From NCBI RefSeq assembly GCF_002933465.1, contig NZ_PSZE01000001.1, positions 1-64,000 of the forward strand: DNA of 64,000 nucleotides, given 5' to 3'. Positions within the stretch are counted from its first letter, which is position 1. Each line of letters begins with the position of its first letter. This stretch comes from Nocardia nova (GTDB lineage Bacteria; Actinomycetota; Actinomycetes; Mycobacteriales; Mycobacteriaceae). The position numbers and the translations under genes were made by a program. Of the stretch, positions 36,735-44,529 are shown in pieces. Under the pieces are notes generated by a model. It was not told where the DNA came from. It was given only the letters and a program-made list of their open reading frames with translations, and did not search any database.

Positions 36735-36992
36735 TTGCGGTCCTACGCGGAACGGGCCCGAAATGGTGAACGTCACTGGCGTGACAGTGAATTCCTGGCT
36801 CGACCGGTGCCACCGAAGTACTGGAGCTGAAGAACTCACCTCATTTCATTTGGCGATGGGACCCGGAACCCCCGCCGCCACCAGCCCCGCCGACCCCACG
36901 CCCGAGGCCCGGGGGAACCGTCGTGGGCCCTAGCGATTGGCCGGATAACTTCGCCGAATACCCGACCGACACACCATGGTGGGCAAGATGAG
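36735..36992 (+). pseudogene. Decayed copy of the 3' end of the 45781-46250 gene
   Basis: About 250 bp resembles 45990-46250 base for base over most of its length, including TACGCGGAACGGG, GAAGTACTGGAGCTGAA, GAACCCCCGCCGCCACCAG and CCGACCGACACACCATGGTG. In one frame it encodes HFIWRWDPEPPPPPAPP and then VVGPSDWPDNF through WWAR and a stop. A missing base near the CCACCGAAG stretch breaks the upstream part. No start or N-terminal region is present, so this is a truncated duplicate. Confidence 0.85.
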
Positions 36993-37021
36993 CGGTCGCG
37001 GCGACGCTTCGGGGTGCCGGG

Positions 37022-37960
37022 TCACGGGAACAGCGTCAGCACCTGCCGGGTGACCTCGGCCAACGCGTCCGCATTCTTCCCCGTCACAGTCACCACCGGA
37101 AGGCGAGGCCCGAGGAAATCGCCTGCGGCGGGCGAGCCGAGTTCGGGGCCCAGGACCGTCGTGTAGGTGACGTAGCCGTCGGAATCCGATGCGGGCTCGA
37201 GGAAGACCGCGTAGTTACCTGGGAAGTCGGTCTGCTGCGACCCCTGAATGAGCTTCTGTTGCTCGTATTCGTACCGGACGGTGACATCGTCTCCGCGATA
37301 AACGAAGTCGCACTTGTCCTCTCGGCGATCATCGGGGCCCGCGGTGGCACTCAGCTTCGGAAGTCCCGCACAGGGATCTGCCCCCGTCAGAACGGTTCGG
37401 GGCGAGACGGTTCCCTGCTGCGGTTCCTTGGCGAACTCGGATATCAGTTGCGGTACCAGCGATTTCGCTGTTTCGCAGGCATCCGTGCCGAGCGGACCGT
37501 CGAGGTGCATCATGACGGCCGCGTGGGACGGGTATTGGACCGTGACGGCACACGTGCGCTGCACCAGCTGATCGGTCGGCATCCCGGAATCTGCATCACT
37601 CAAGAAGGTGACCGGAACACCGCCGATCGTCTCGGTCCTGCCCTTATCGGCGTTCTTCACCTCGGCGACCACAACCGACCAGTCGACGCTTGTCCCTTTG
37701 TACGCCTCGGACGACCCCAGCTCCACATCGCACGACGTGGGGTCATGGCTCTCCATCGAACGGATGGACCCGATCTTCTCCAGTGCGGGCTTCGGAATGA
37801 GCGCGCAGGGGTCCACATTCCGCACCCGCTGCAGAACTTCCGAACGCTGCTGATCGTTCTGTGGTGCGGTGAACCAGAATTTACCGGGATCGTCCGACTT
37901 CCCGGTCCCGCAGGCGGTTATCGCGATCAACGCCGCGAGCATACCCAGCCGACGAATCAT
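37022..37960 (-). CDS. DUF3558-type lipoprotein with two Cys-containing domains
   Basis: A 312-residue secreted lipoprotein. The signal MIRRLGMLAALIAITACGTG has a lipobox ITAC. Two DUF3558-like units follow, each opening with DPCA (DPCALIPKPALEKIGSI at about 47 and DPCAGLPKLSATAG at about 195) and each containing further Cys (SCDVEL, KCDFVY) that could form disulfides. The ATG at 37960 follows GAAGGAGTGGGGG. DUF3558 lipoproteins are common in Nocardia and mycobacteria and have no settled role. It faces the plus-strand copy fragment and is followed upstream by the decayed EccC-like gene. Confidence 0.75.
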   Translation of the reverse strand: MIRRLGMLAALIAITACGTGKSDDPGKFWFTAPQNDQQRSEVLQRVRNVDPCALIPKPALEKIGSIRSMESHDPTSCDVELGSSEAYKGTSVDWSVVVAEVKNADKGRTETIGGVPVTFLSDADSGMPTDQLVQRTCAVTVQYPSHAAVMMHLDGPLGTDACETAKSLVPQLISEFAKEPQQGTVSPRTVLTGADPCAGLPKLSATAGPDDRREDKCDFVYRGDDVTVRYEYEQQKLIQGSQQTDFPGNYAVFLEPASDSDGYVTYTTVLGPELGSPAAGDFLGPRLPVVTVTGKNADALAEVTRQVLTLFP

Positions 37961-38003
37961 CCCCCACTCCTTCACATCCGCCTCGGCGGTCGACGGGCAA
38001 CCA

Positions 38004-38550
38004 CTATTCCGGGCGTCGATCACGCAACCGGCTCGAATGATAGTCGGCCAGCACCGACGACACGCCCGTCGTCAAGAAGACACCGCACCCCTCCACGTCT
38101 TCTGCGATGGTTTTCGAGTAGACGCGGTACGAAGGGTTGGGAGCTCGGAATCTGGTGATGGCGCCCTCCGCGGTTCGAATGTATCCGTAACCCTGGTACT
38201 CGGGCAGATCGTAAGCATCGGGAATGCCTATCACCTGCATGGAGGTGCGTGGGCTGAGTTGCTTCATACCGATCCGATAGTTCCGAACAGCATCGAGAGC
38301 ATCGTGAAAACTGTGTAGATCGGTAGCGGCGAACAGCAGATGGACGCGTCCGGCGACGACTTCAAGTCCAGTGTCACTCGAGACCCGTTGTCCGCCATAC
38401 CGATCGGCACTTGCAGCCGATCACCGTACGGCTTGCGCCGCCATCGGTACTCGACATCCAACTCACCGACATCACCGATTCGATGGAACGGCGCGAAATC
38501 GAAGCCACCATTCGGTGACGGATACACGCTGGCCGGATCCACACCGTAAT
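38004..38550 (-). pseudogene. Remnant of an EccC/FtsK-type ESX ATPase gene
   Basis: Two pieces in different frames fit an EccC-type type VII secretion ATPase. At 38340-38550 is the stretch with DRLQVPIGMADNGSRVTLDL, the sequence that normally leads to the first Walker A site. At 38004-38267 is VIGIPDAYDLPEYQGYGYIR, the sequence normally near the end of an ATPase domain (VLGxPDAYxLPxxPGxGYL). The Walker A and B region between them is missing. A large internal deletion with a frame change explains this. An independent small protein at 38004-38267 is possible but less likely. Confidence 0.55.
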
Positions 38551-38553
38551 CGT

Positions 38554-38967
38554 TCAATCCTGCAACCCAATTCTGTTGGCGCCGTGAGGGACAACGCCCA
38601 GGGTAACGGACCTCGCGCCCGATGCCGACCGGTCGCGAGAGCCCGGCATCAGTGTCCCTGCGGCCGGCGCGGAACCGGTCGCGATGGTTCCGAAGCACGG
38701 GTGTCGCCCCGCGGGCTGGCCAGCCTTCGTTCGAGGTCGGTGAGTGCGGAGGTCGCCTCGGGTGATTCGAAAGCGCGATTGCGGCGGCCGACCGACAGGC
38801 ATTCCGATCAGGCTGCGCAGGAGCAGATCCACAGCGGAATTCGCCCGCACAGGGTCCCAGCCAGATTCGATGATGTCTTCCAGCCGTTTTTCGAGCGGAA
38901 TCCGCGCCCGCCGGACCCCGGCCGGCGTTCCGTCTACTCGCCAAAGTCCAATCTGTACCGGCACCAC
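38554..38967 (-). pseudogene. Fragment resembling the N-terminus of an endonuclease-like protein
   Basis: The minus strand encodes VPVQIGLWRVDG followed by IPLEKRLEDIIE, the opening pattern of DUF91/NucS-like nuclease-family proteins. The rest of the frame (Arg/Pro-rich) shows no conserved nuclease core. It is read toward the EccC-like remnant. The assignment is tentative; it could equally be unrelated decayed sequence. Confidence 0.35.
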
Positions 38968-39049
38968 TCCCCCTGACTTTGTGCGCCGAACCCACCGGAT
39001 ACCGGATCGAGAAGTACTGTATGCGAATTACGCGTTCCCGCGTCGACTG

Positions 39050-40147
39050 TCACCGCACCGAATTCAAGGCGCGACATACGTAGAGCGGCGGCCGAAAGTT
39101 GCTTGGCCGCAGGCGTTCCAAACTCCGTCGCAAGGCCGCAGCAGAGTCAGGATCAATCACACCGATCAGCTCGGATACTCGCCGAACTGTCAGTGCGTCG
39201 ATACCGCGCTCGGCAGCCTCTACCGCATACCGGTCGATCTCGGCGACAGGGCCGACAGTGGGTACACGCACGCGGTCTCTATTCGCGAGCTTGTCTCGCT
39301 CGATATCGACGTCGCTGTATCCACGGCGGTGGCGTAGTACACGTTCGATGTCCGCGAACCGTGTGGTCTGGGAAATGGCGGCAGCAAGCGTTGAACGTGC
39401 GAGGGCATCGGCCGGCACTTCATGCACATCGACTGCGCTGTCGGTCACCTCGATAACAGCGCCGCGTTGTGTCTCGACTCGGCCGCGAAATCCGGCTGTG
39501 GCCACGGCGAGAAGGCCATTCGCCTCCGACGGGTGCCAGGCCCAGACCTCTTGCAACGCAGAGTAATCCGTAGACCGAAGACGCACACGCGGTTTCGCGT
39601 CTAGTAACGCGAGCCTTGCGATCACCTCGTCTGACGTGAGTTCGCCATCCAGCCCTATACCGGCAACCAGGACCCGCACGGGTAGCCCGGTGCGCACGGC
39701 CGCGGCCAGGGTTACGGCGTCGGCGAGCGGGCTGCGCAGGTTCGCTTCGTTGCCCTCCGCCACGATGTCGCCACCAACATCGACGATAACGAGCCGGTCG
39801 GCGCCGAATGCTCCAGCTGCGGCACGCATCTGCTCGGCGAGACCGACAACGCCCGCGGAAGCATCGATCAACAACAACGGTTGCGGAACATGGCGAGCTA
39901 GTTGCGGCAATGTCGAGCGACCGGGTCCGATGAGTCGCGCGGTCTCCGAAACTTCCGATACACCGCCTCGATCGAGGAGACCGACGAAGTCCGCCGCAGT
40001 GCGCGGTCCGGGTACCGGATCCATCATGAGCCGGTCCCATGACCAAGACATGACAGCCGCAATATCGAGATCAGGCAAGGCGCCAGCCAGCGCCGATGCG
40101 GTGATCGCATCGCCGCCGCCGCCCGCCGCGACCGCTACTGCCGTCAT
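39050..40147 (-). CDS. DUF1152-family protein
   Basis: A 365-residue protein starting MTAVAVAAGGGGDAITASAL, the Gly-rich N-terminus of DUF1152. Further signatures are VMSWSWDRLMMDPVPGPRTA, LLLIDASAGVVGLAEQMRAA, LVIVDVGGDIVAEGNEANLR and SPLADAVTLAAA. The acidic and Gly-rich motifs suggest a nucleotide- or phosphosugar-binding fold, but no reaction is known. Its ATG was chosen because it is 61 bp from the divergent GntR gene and matches the family start. An inverted repeat between the two genes suggests that the GntR protein controls both. Confidence 0.75.
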   Translation of the reverse strand: MTAVAVAAGGGGDAITASALAGALPDLDIAAVMSWSWDRLMMDPVPGPRTAADFVGLLDRGGVSEVSETARLIGPGRSTLPQLARHVPQPLLLIDASAGVVGLAEQMRAAAGAFGADRLVIVDVGGDIVAEGNEANLRSPLADAVTLAAAVRTGLPVRVLVAGIGLDGELTSDEVIARLALLDAKPRVRLRSTDYSALQEVWAWHPSEANGLLAVATAGFRGRVETQRGAVIEVTDSAVDVHEVPADALARSTLAAAISQTTRFADIERVLRHRRGYSDVDIERDKLANRDRVRVPTVGPVAEIDRYAVEAAERGIDALTVRRVSELIGVIDPDSAAALRRSLERLRPSNFRPPLYVCRALNSVR

Positions 40148-40165
40148 GGATGCCACTCTAGGACT

Positions 40166-40188
40166 CGTATGCTGGCTAGTGGCATACG
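40166..40188. promoter_or_regulatory. Candidate GntR operator between DUF1152 and gntR genes
   Basis: CGTATGC (40166-40172) and GCATACG (40182-40188) form a perfect 7-bp inverted repeat with a 9-bp spacer. It is centred in the 61-bp gap between the divergent starts. The position fits an autoregulated GntR protein that also controls the DUF1152 gene. Confidence 0.55.
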
Positions 40189-40208
40189 GCACATTTGGAG
40201 GTTGTGGA

Positions 40209-40952
40209 GTGCCCGAACTCGAAGAGGTGCGGCCGAAGTATCTGCAGATAGCCGGGTATATCCGCGACCAAATAGTGCGCGGCGATTTGCCTCCGGGCGC
40301 CGAGGTCCCATCCGAGCGCGAGCTTGCTGCGGACTGGAAGGTTGCACGCCCGACCGCGAGCAAGGCATTGCAGGCACTTCGACAGCAGGGGCTTGTCGAA
40401 TCGCGACGCGGGTCGGGGACGTTCGTGCGCGCAGTGAGCGCGGCACCGAGGGCGCGTGAGCGGTTCGAGCGGGCTGCGGCATTCGGCACGATGTACGCAG
40501 ATTCCGAAAGTGTCGTGTTCCCGTTCGTCGGCATCGTCGGCGCCCCGGAATATGTAGTGTCCGCGCTCGATCTGACACCCGGGAGCCGGGTCATACGGCG
40601 AGAACGACTGATCAGCAACGATTCCGGCCCGGTCGAGTTGTCCACCTCATGGTTTCCCGAACAGTTCGCCGACGTAGCCCCTGGCCTCCTAATCGGCGAG
40701 CGCCTCCGCGGCGGCACCCTGCCTTATCTCGCCGACGCCGCCGGCGTCACTGCGATGTACGCGCGGGATCGAGTAAGCGCGCAATCAGCCACGAAGGACC
40801 AGAGTTCAGTCCTCACTGTTCCGGCGAACGCGCCCGTCCTCGTCTATTGGCTGGTGGCGTACGACGCATCAGACCGACCGGTCCAGTTTGACGAGGCGAT
40901 CTACCCCGAAAATCGGTGGTCCTTCCGCCAGGAGTACCCGATCAACCTCTAA
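40209..40952 (+). CDS. GntR/HutC-family transcriptional regulator with UTRA domain
   Basis: A 247-residue DNA-binding protein. The winged helix at residues 10-75 has KYLQIAGYIRDQIVRGDLPP, GAEVPSERELAADWKVARPT and SKALQALRQQGLVESRRGSG TF, the GntR signature. Residues 100-245 are the UTRA effector domain, with VIRRERLI and PVQFDEAIYPENRWSF. The start is GTG at 40209, with GGAGG about 8 bp upstream. Regulators of this type are frequent in actinobacterial integrative elements and next to small-gene clusters, as here. The ligand is unknown. Probable targets are itself, the divergent DUF1152 gene and the downstream coupled genes. Confidence 0.88.
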   Translation: MPELEEVRPKYLQIAGYIRDQIVRGDLPPGAEVPSERELAADWKVARPTASKALQALRQQGLVESRRGSGTFVRAVSAAPRARERFERAAAFGTMYADSESVVFPFVGIVGAPEYVVSALDLTPGSRVIRRERLISNDSGPVELSTSWFPEQFADVAPGLLIGERLRGGTLPYLADAAGVTAMYARDRVSAQSATKDQSSVLTVPANAPVLVYWLVAYDASDRPVQFDEAIYPENRWSFRQEYPINL

Positions 40953-40991
40953 CGCCCGGCGGCTGGCGCGGGAAATTTTCCGATTTCAGCA

Positions 40992-41033
40992 AAGTGGACT
41001 ATGCCACCATCCATTAAGTGGCACAGTCCACTT
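40992..41033. promoter_or_regulatory. Paired GTGG-N6-CCAC boxes in a larger inverted repeat
   Basis: Two GTGG-N6-CCAC palindromes (40994-41007 and 41018-41031) lie 24 bp apart centre to centre. Their outer flanks make a 16-bp inverted repeat with one mismatch (AAGTGGACTATGCCAC / GTGGCACAGTCCACTT). They sit between gntR and the following small-gene cluster. A double operator for the GntR protein is likely; a terminator is less likely because no U-tract follows. Confidence 0.55.
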
Positions 41034-41067
41034 GTCTAACCAGTGGCCTAGCAGAAGTGAAGAGACC

Positions 41068-41426
41068 ATGACCATCGAGGCAACCAGCGGCGACAACCAC
41101 CAAATAGCAATCGTAGTGCTACGCATCGAAATTCGAGGCGAAACCGACGAGAACGACATGCGCGCGCTCGCCGGGCGCCTCGGGTATCGACTCGCCGCCG
41201 CCCCGATCCCGCTCGAACCCGACCGCGAGGGACCACTCACAACCGTGATGCTGGCGCTGGCCCGCACGAAAGGATCAGTCGTGATCGTCCCGAACCTCGG
41301 ACACCTCGATGGAATGCCTCCCATGTTCAGCAGCGTGCGCGAATCGTCACCGTTGCCGTTGCCGGCGAACGCGTGCTCGAGCGGATTACCGCCACATCGG
41401 TCACCGAGTCCACCGCGGCCGTATGA
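41068..41426 (+). pseudogene. Small conserved protein gene, apparently frameshifted
   Basis: From the ATG at 41068 the frame encodes MTIEATSGDNHQIAIVVLRI and then MRALAGRLGYRLAAAP up to SVVIVPNLGHLDGMPPMF. It is paralogous to 41782-42135 (RIAARLGYQYIG and LLIVPHIAHLRG). After about 41330 the natural continuation RARIVTVAVAGERVLERIT lies one frame lower and ends at a TGA (41424-41426) that overlaps the next gene's ATG. A single missing base near 41320-41335 explains both facts. Without the shift the protein would run on in an unrelated frame to 41520. Function unknown. Confidence 0.65.
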
Positions 41427-41767
41427 GCGGCGCGGCGATCCTGCTGTGGGCAGTTCTCGCTGCGATCACAATCGCGGTCGTTGCACTCATCGCCGAAGAC
41501 TTGCGGCCCGATCCCAATGATGTGCAGCCTCCCGTACCTCCGCTCCCGGCAGCAGCACCAGTTCCCGCAATACCTGTGGTTCGAATAGTCGAGCTGCCGC
41601 CGATTGCGTTGTCGCACAACCTGCCCGAGCGAGCGCTGACACCGGATGAGGCACACGCGATCACACAGGAACACCGCAAATGTCTCGCCATTGAATGCAA
41701 GCGGAAGGCGTATGCGATCGCGGTACTCATCGCCGCCGAACGCATGGTTCCCGACACACGCCGATGA
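41423..41767 (+). CDS. Small membrane-anchored protein
   Basis: A 114-residue protein. It has an N-terminal hydrophobic segment (residues 3-22, AAILLWAVLAAITIAVVALI), then a Pro-rich stretch (PPVPPLPAAAPVPAIPVV) and a charged C-terminus with EHRKCLAIECKRKAYAIAVL. Family not recognised. Its ATG overlaps the presumed original stop of the preceding gene (ATGA), and the next gene starts 14 bp after its stop, so all belong to one cluster under the GntR region. Confidence 0.6.
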   Translation: MSGAAILLWAVLAAITIAVVALIAEDLRPDPNDVQPPVPPLPAAAPVPAIPVVRIVELPPIALSHNLPERALTPDEAHAITQEHRKCLAIECKRKAYAIAVLIAAERMVPDTRR

Positions 41768-41781
41768 ACGAGGAAGCCTAA

Positions 41782-42135
41782 ATGACAGACGAACCACCCC
41801 CGCGCGCAATGAGTTACGTATGCGTCGACCTGGTGAAAACACTGACCGGCATCGATTTGGCGGCCCGACGGATCGCCGCCCGGCTCGGGTACCAGTACAT
41901 CGGAATGACCAGAAGCAGCAGCCTCATCGTGCCCGAGGCATTACCGGCACACGCCCCGGCACACGACGTCGAACTGCTGATCGTGCCCCACATTGCACAT
42001 CTACGCGGCCGGATCCCGCCCGAGCTTGCCGACCTCACCGATATCCACGACCTCGCCACCGGTGTCACGCACGAACGCGAAGGCGCGTACGCACCCGATG
42101 AAGGTCATCGCGCCAACCCGCTGGCGACGTCATGA
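41782..42135 (+). CDS. Conserved small protein, paralogue of 41068-41426
   Basis: A 117-residue protein with the intact version of the domain that is broken in 41068: CVDLVKTLTGIDLAARRIAA, RLGYQYIGM, ELLIVPHIAHLRGRIPPELA, DLTDIHDLATGVTHER. No catalytic residue or family name was recognised. It overlaps the following gene as ATGA. The duplication of this domain within one cluster suggests a two-component partner or a duplicated subunit. Confidence 0.6.
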   Translation: MTDEPPPRAMSYVCVDLVKTLTGIDLAARRIAARLGYQYIGMTRSSSLIVPEALPAHAPAHDVELLIVPHIAHLRGRIPPELADLTDIHDLATGVTHEREGAYAPDEGHRANPLATS

Positions 42136-42371
42136 ATCCGCCACTGCCGCAGAGGAATCCAAGTAACGAAACCGAGATGAGCTGGTCCGCGAGTCTCGCA
42201 CTGGTCGATGACCTGCTCGCTGCCCTGCGAGCCTGGCAACCGCGTGATTCGCCCCCGTCTCCTGCCACCGAGCAGGACGTGGCCGTACTATCGGCATTGT
42301 CGTGCATCCCGTGGGCACAAACCCGTCAAGCGCCCTTCGAGGACAGTGGATTCGGAGATAGCACCAGATGA
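42132..42371 (+). CDS. Small hypothetical protein
   Basis: A 79-residue protein starting MNPPLPQRNPSNETEMSWSA, with one helix (ASLALVDDLLAALRAWQP) and a polar C-terminus. It starts inside the stop of the preceding gene, which suggests translational coupling and supports it being real. No function can be proposed. Confidence 0.5.
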   Translation: MNPPLPQRNPSNETEMSWSASLALVDDLLAALRAWQPRDSPPSPATEQDVAVLSALSCIPWAQTRQAPFEDSGFGDSTR

Positions 42372-42657
42372 GTCGACGACGCGATCGCAGCGACCGCCCA
42401 GTTCAGCGACAAGCGTCTCACCCAGCCCCGAGACTTCGTTGCTCCGGCGTACATCGGGTGCTTCCATTTGGTCGTCAACCTCGCGAATAGGTGCCGGGCA
42501 GACGAGGCAGCTCGACGGCCTCGGCACGTCACCACCGCCGAGTTTATGCAACGAGCTGGCCTCGAACGAGGTCGCTCCAACTCACGAAGATGCGAACCCG
42601 ACCGAGCGCGTCGGTGGGGTTCGATAACCTCTCTCGCATGATCACAGGCAAGCTGCG
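42372..42657. other. Stretch without a clear gene
   Basis: This 286-bp interval links the small-gene cluster to the HsdR-like remnant. On the minus strand one frame (about 42400-42510) reads FARLTTKWKHPMYAGATKSR followed by GWVRRLSLNWAVAAIAS. It has a protein-like composition but no recognised family and no start. Bases 42575-42630 resemble 36685-36740. It is probably degraded sequence. Confidence 0.4.
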
Positions 42658-42950
42658 CGGCAAAAGCAGATTACCACCGCCGACCTCGCCGAGCTGGAAA
42701 AGATCTTCCTGGACAACGGTTTCGGCACCGAAGCCGATATCGAACAGGTCAAGACCGAGCATGGCGGCCTCGGCCTGTTCCTGCGCGGTCTGACCGGGCT
42801 CGACCGCGAAACCGCCGCCGCGGCCTTCGACGAATTCCAAGCCGGAAAGAACCTCACCACCAACCAGTTGCACTTCCTGAATTTGCTGATCGACGTGATC
42901 GCGGAAAACGGCATCGTGGAAGTCGGCGTCCTCTGGAACCCCCCTTCCGT
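42658..42950 (+). pseudogene. C-terminal fragment of a type I restriction enzyme R subunit (HsdR)
   Basis: The frame encodes TTADLAELEKIFLDNGFGTE, then GLGLFLRGLTGLDRETAAAA, FDEFQAGKNLTTNQLHFLN and LLIDVIAENGIVE. This matches the C-terminal helical region of HsdR. The motor and nuclease domains are absent, as are the last residues (the usual LYExPFTxxxPxG end is replaced by LWNPPSVPSPR). No HsdM or HsdS gene is nearby, so it is an inactive relic. Confidence 0.75.
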
Positions 42951-43049
42951 TCCCTCGCCCCGATGTGGAACCACACGGCATAACTTGTCCGCTATGCGAG
43001 CTTTGATGCGCTCGCGTCCGTCGTCCGAAAAGGGAGGGGCAGAACTGGT

Positions 43050-43673
43050 ATGGGGCGAATTTTCACGATCGGCGTCGGCTTCATTGCAGCGGCCATAGTC
43101 TCCGGCTGCAGCACCACGCGTTCGGGCGACACCGAGGATTCGGCGTCCACTACGTCGACCGCCACCTCGAAGGCGTCGATCGCCGTATCGATTCCGCCTC
43201 CGCCGGACCAGAAGCAGAGCAGTAAGCCCGTGCGGTTCGACCCCTGTCTCGAAATCGGGGACGATCTGGTTACCCGAGCGGGGTTCGACCCGTCGACCCG
43301 CGAACGGAGCGTCGGTGATGTCGTCACCGATCTGCTGACGTTGATCGGATGCGATTTCAACCGCACCGCGACCAAGGACGGTGAGAAGGTCATTTCCGGC
43401 AGCATCTCGATCGAGTCGAGCAACAGGACGCTCGACGACATCCGAACCAACCCCGAGCGGACCGCCTTCAACTCCGACCCGATCCGTGGCCGCGCGGCGG
43501 TGCTCTACCGCACCCCTTCGCTGCCCGGAATGTGTTCTGCCGCAGTCGCATCGCCCGACGGCGTCCTCGACGTGTCGTTGACCGTCTTTCCCGGCCCGAT
43601 CGCCGTACCGCAGCCGTGTGATCAGATTCGTGAGCTGGCCGACGTATTCACCTCCGCTCTGGACGAGAAGTAG
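43050..43673 (+). CDS. DUF3558-type lipoprotein
   Basis: A 207-residue lipoprotein. The signal peptide MGRIFTIGVGFIAAAIVSGC has the lipobox IVSGC. A Ser/Thr-rich spacer follows, then one DUF3558-like domain opening with RFDPCLEIGDDLVTRAGFDP and containing LIGCDFNRT, MCSAAVASPDG and PQPCDQIRELAD. The four Cys could form disulfides. The ATG at 43050 follows GGGAGGGG. It is the first of a plus-strand set (43050-46250) that also holds a membrane protein and two frameshifted genes. It shares the DPC-type motif with the lipoprotein at 37022. Confidence 0.78.
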   Translation: MGRIFTIGVGFIAAAIVSGCSTTRSGDTEDSASTTSTATSKASIAVSIPPPPDQKQSSKPVRFDPCLEIGDDLVTRAGFDPSTRERSVGDVVTDLLTLIGCDFNRTATKDGEKVISGSISIESSNRTLDDIRTNPERTAFNSDPIRGRAAVLYRTPSLPGMCSAAVASPDGVLDVSLTVFPGPIAVPQPCDQIRELADVFTSALDEK

Positions 43674-43681
43674 CCGATCAG

Positions 43682-44500
43682 TTGCCGTACTTCAGCAACG
43701 ACGATCGGTATCACCGCATCGCGAAACAGGTCGGCACGATCGTCGCACTAGTGGGCGTCATCATCGTCGCGGCCATCCTCACGGTGCGGATCGCGAATTC
43801 TCACCAGCGTGTCGTCGCCACACCGGAGCAGCCACCCTCGGTATGGCACGCACCGCCAGGACCGTCGGGGCCCGCGGATCCTCCCCTGCCGTCAGGATTT
43901 CCCTCGATGGCGGTTCCTCCACCGATGAGTCCCGCCCCGAAAGGGGGACCGCAGACCGTCCCCACCTGGTATGGCCTGAGCTACACCGTTCCCACTACCG
44001 GAGCGTGGCGACCGAGCAACGAAAGGGTGATGGGCTGGACCAGCGAAACCACCGACCAGACCATCGTCTCTTACGGAGCGGTCAGCGATTACGGCTACGG
44101 CTACTGCCCGCAGACCGATGGGTCAGCCCTGGCTAACGTAGGCGCCAGAGGCCGCAACGGCATCGATATCGAGACAGCGGCCCGAGAAGAGATCAGCAAG
44201 GCCGAGGAAATCTTCGGAGCCGCGGACGCCGGCCGAAAAGCGATCGTGACTGTCAGCGAACCCGCGCGGTGGTCAATAAACGGCCGTCCCGCAGTTCGCT
44301 ACCGGGCGAATATCTCCGGGATTCCCCGTAAGCATTCCTGCGACGCCACCGAAGCCGAGTTCGATGTCATCGCCACGCCGGCATATTCCTCGGCCGAGGT
44401 CGCAGTCTTCGTCATCGAACGCGAAATCGGGCCAGCACAAGCGTTGACCGCCGGCGATGTCGACACGATCGCCGCATCCATACAGAAGACCAGACAGTGA
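43682..44500 (+). CDS. Single-pass membrane protein with extracytoplasmic domain
   Basis: A 272-residue protein starting at TTG 43682, 8 bp after the lipoprotein stop. A short cytosolic N-terminus is followed by one transmembrane helix (residues 18-38, VGTIVALVGVIIVAAILTVR), a Pro-rich spacer, and a globular domain with WYGLSYTVPTTGAWRP, YGYGYCPQTDG, NGIDIETAAREEISKAEEIF and KHSCDATEAEFDVIATPAYS. The pattern resembles membrane-anchored DUF8017-type proteins found near ESX loci, but this assignment is weak. It is in the same run as the lipoprotein and the WXG-type gene. Confidence 0.65.
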   Translation: MPYFSNDDRYHRIAKQVGTIVALVGVIIVAAILTVRIANSHQRVVATPEQPPSVWHAPPGPSGPADPPLPSGFPSMAVPPPMSPAPKGGPQTVPTWYGLSYTVPTTGAWRPSNERVMGWTSETTDQTIVSYGAVSDYGYGYCPQTDGSALANVGARGRNGIDIETAAREEISKAEEIFGAADAGRKAIVTVSEPARWSINGRPAVRYRANISGIPRKHSCDATEAEFDVIATPAYSSAEVAVFVIEREIGPAQALTAGDVDTIAASIQKTRQ

Positions 44501-44529
44501 AAATCGAATAACAGGAGGGGCGCCTGAAG

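Noticed and set aside
42288..42551. Small minus-strand gene opposite 42132-42657
   Set aside because: One frame has protein-like composition (TTKWKHPMYAGATKSR), but there is no start, no family and no supported ends, so it is only mentioned in the stretch entry.
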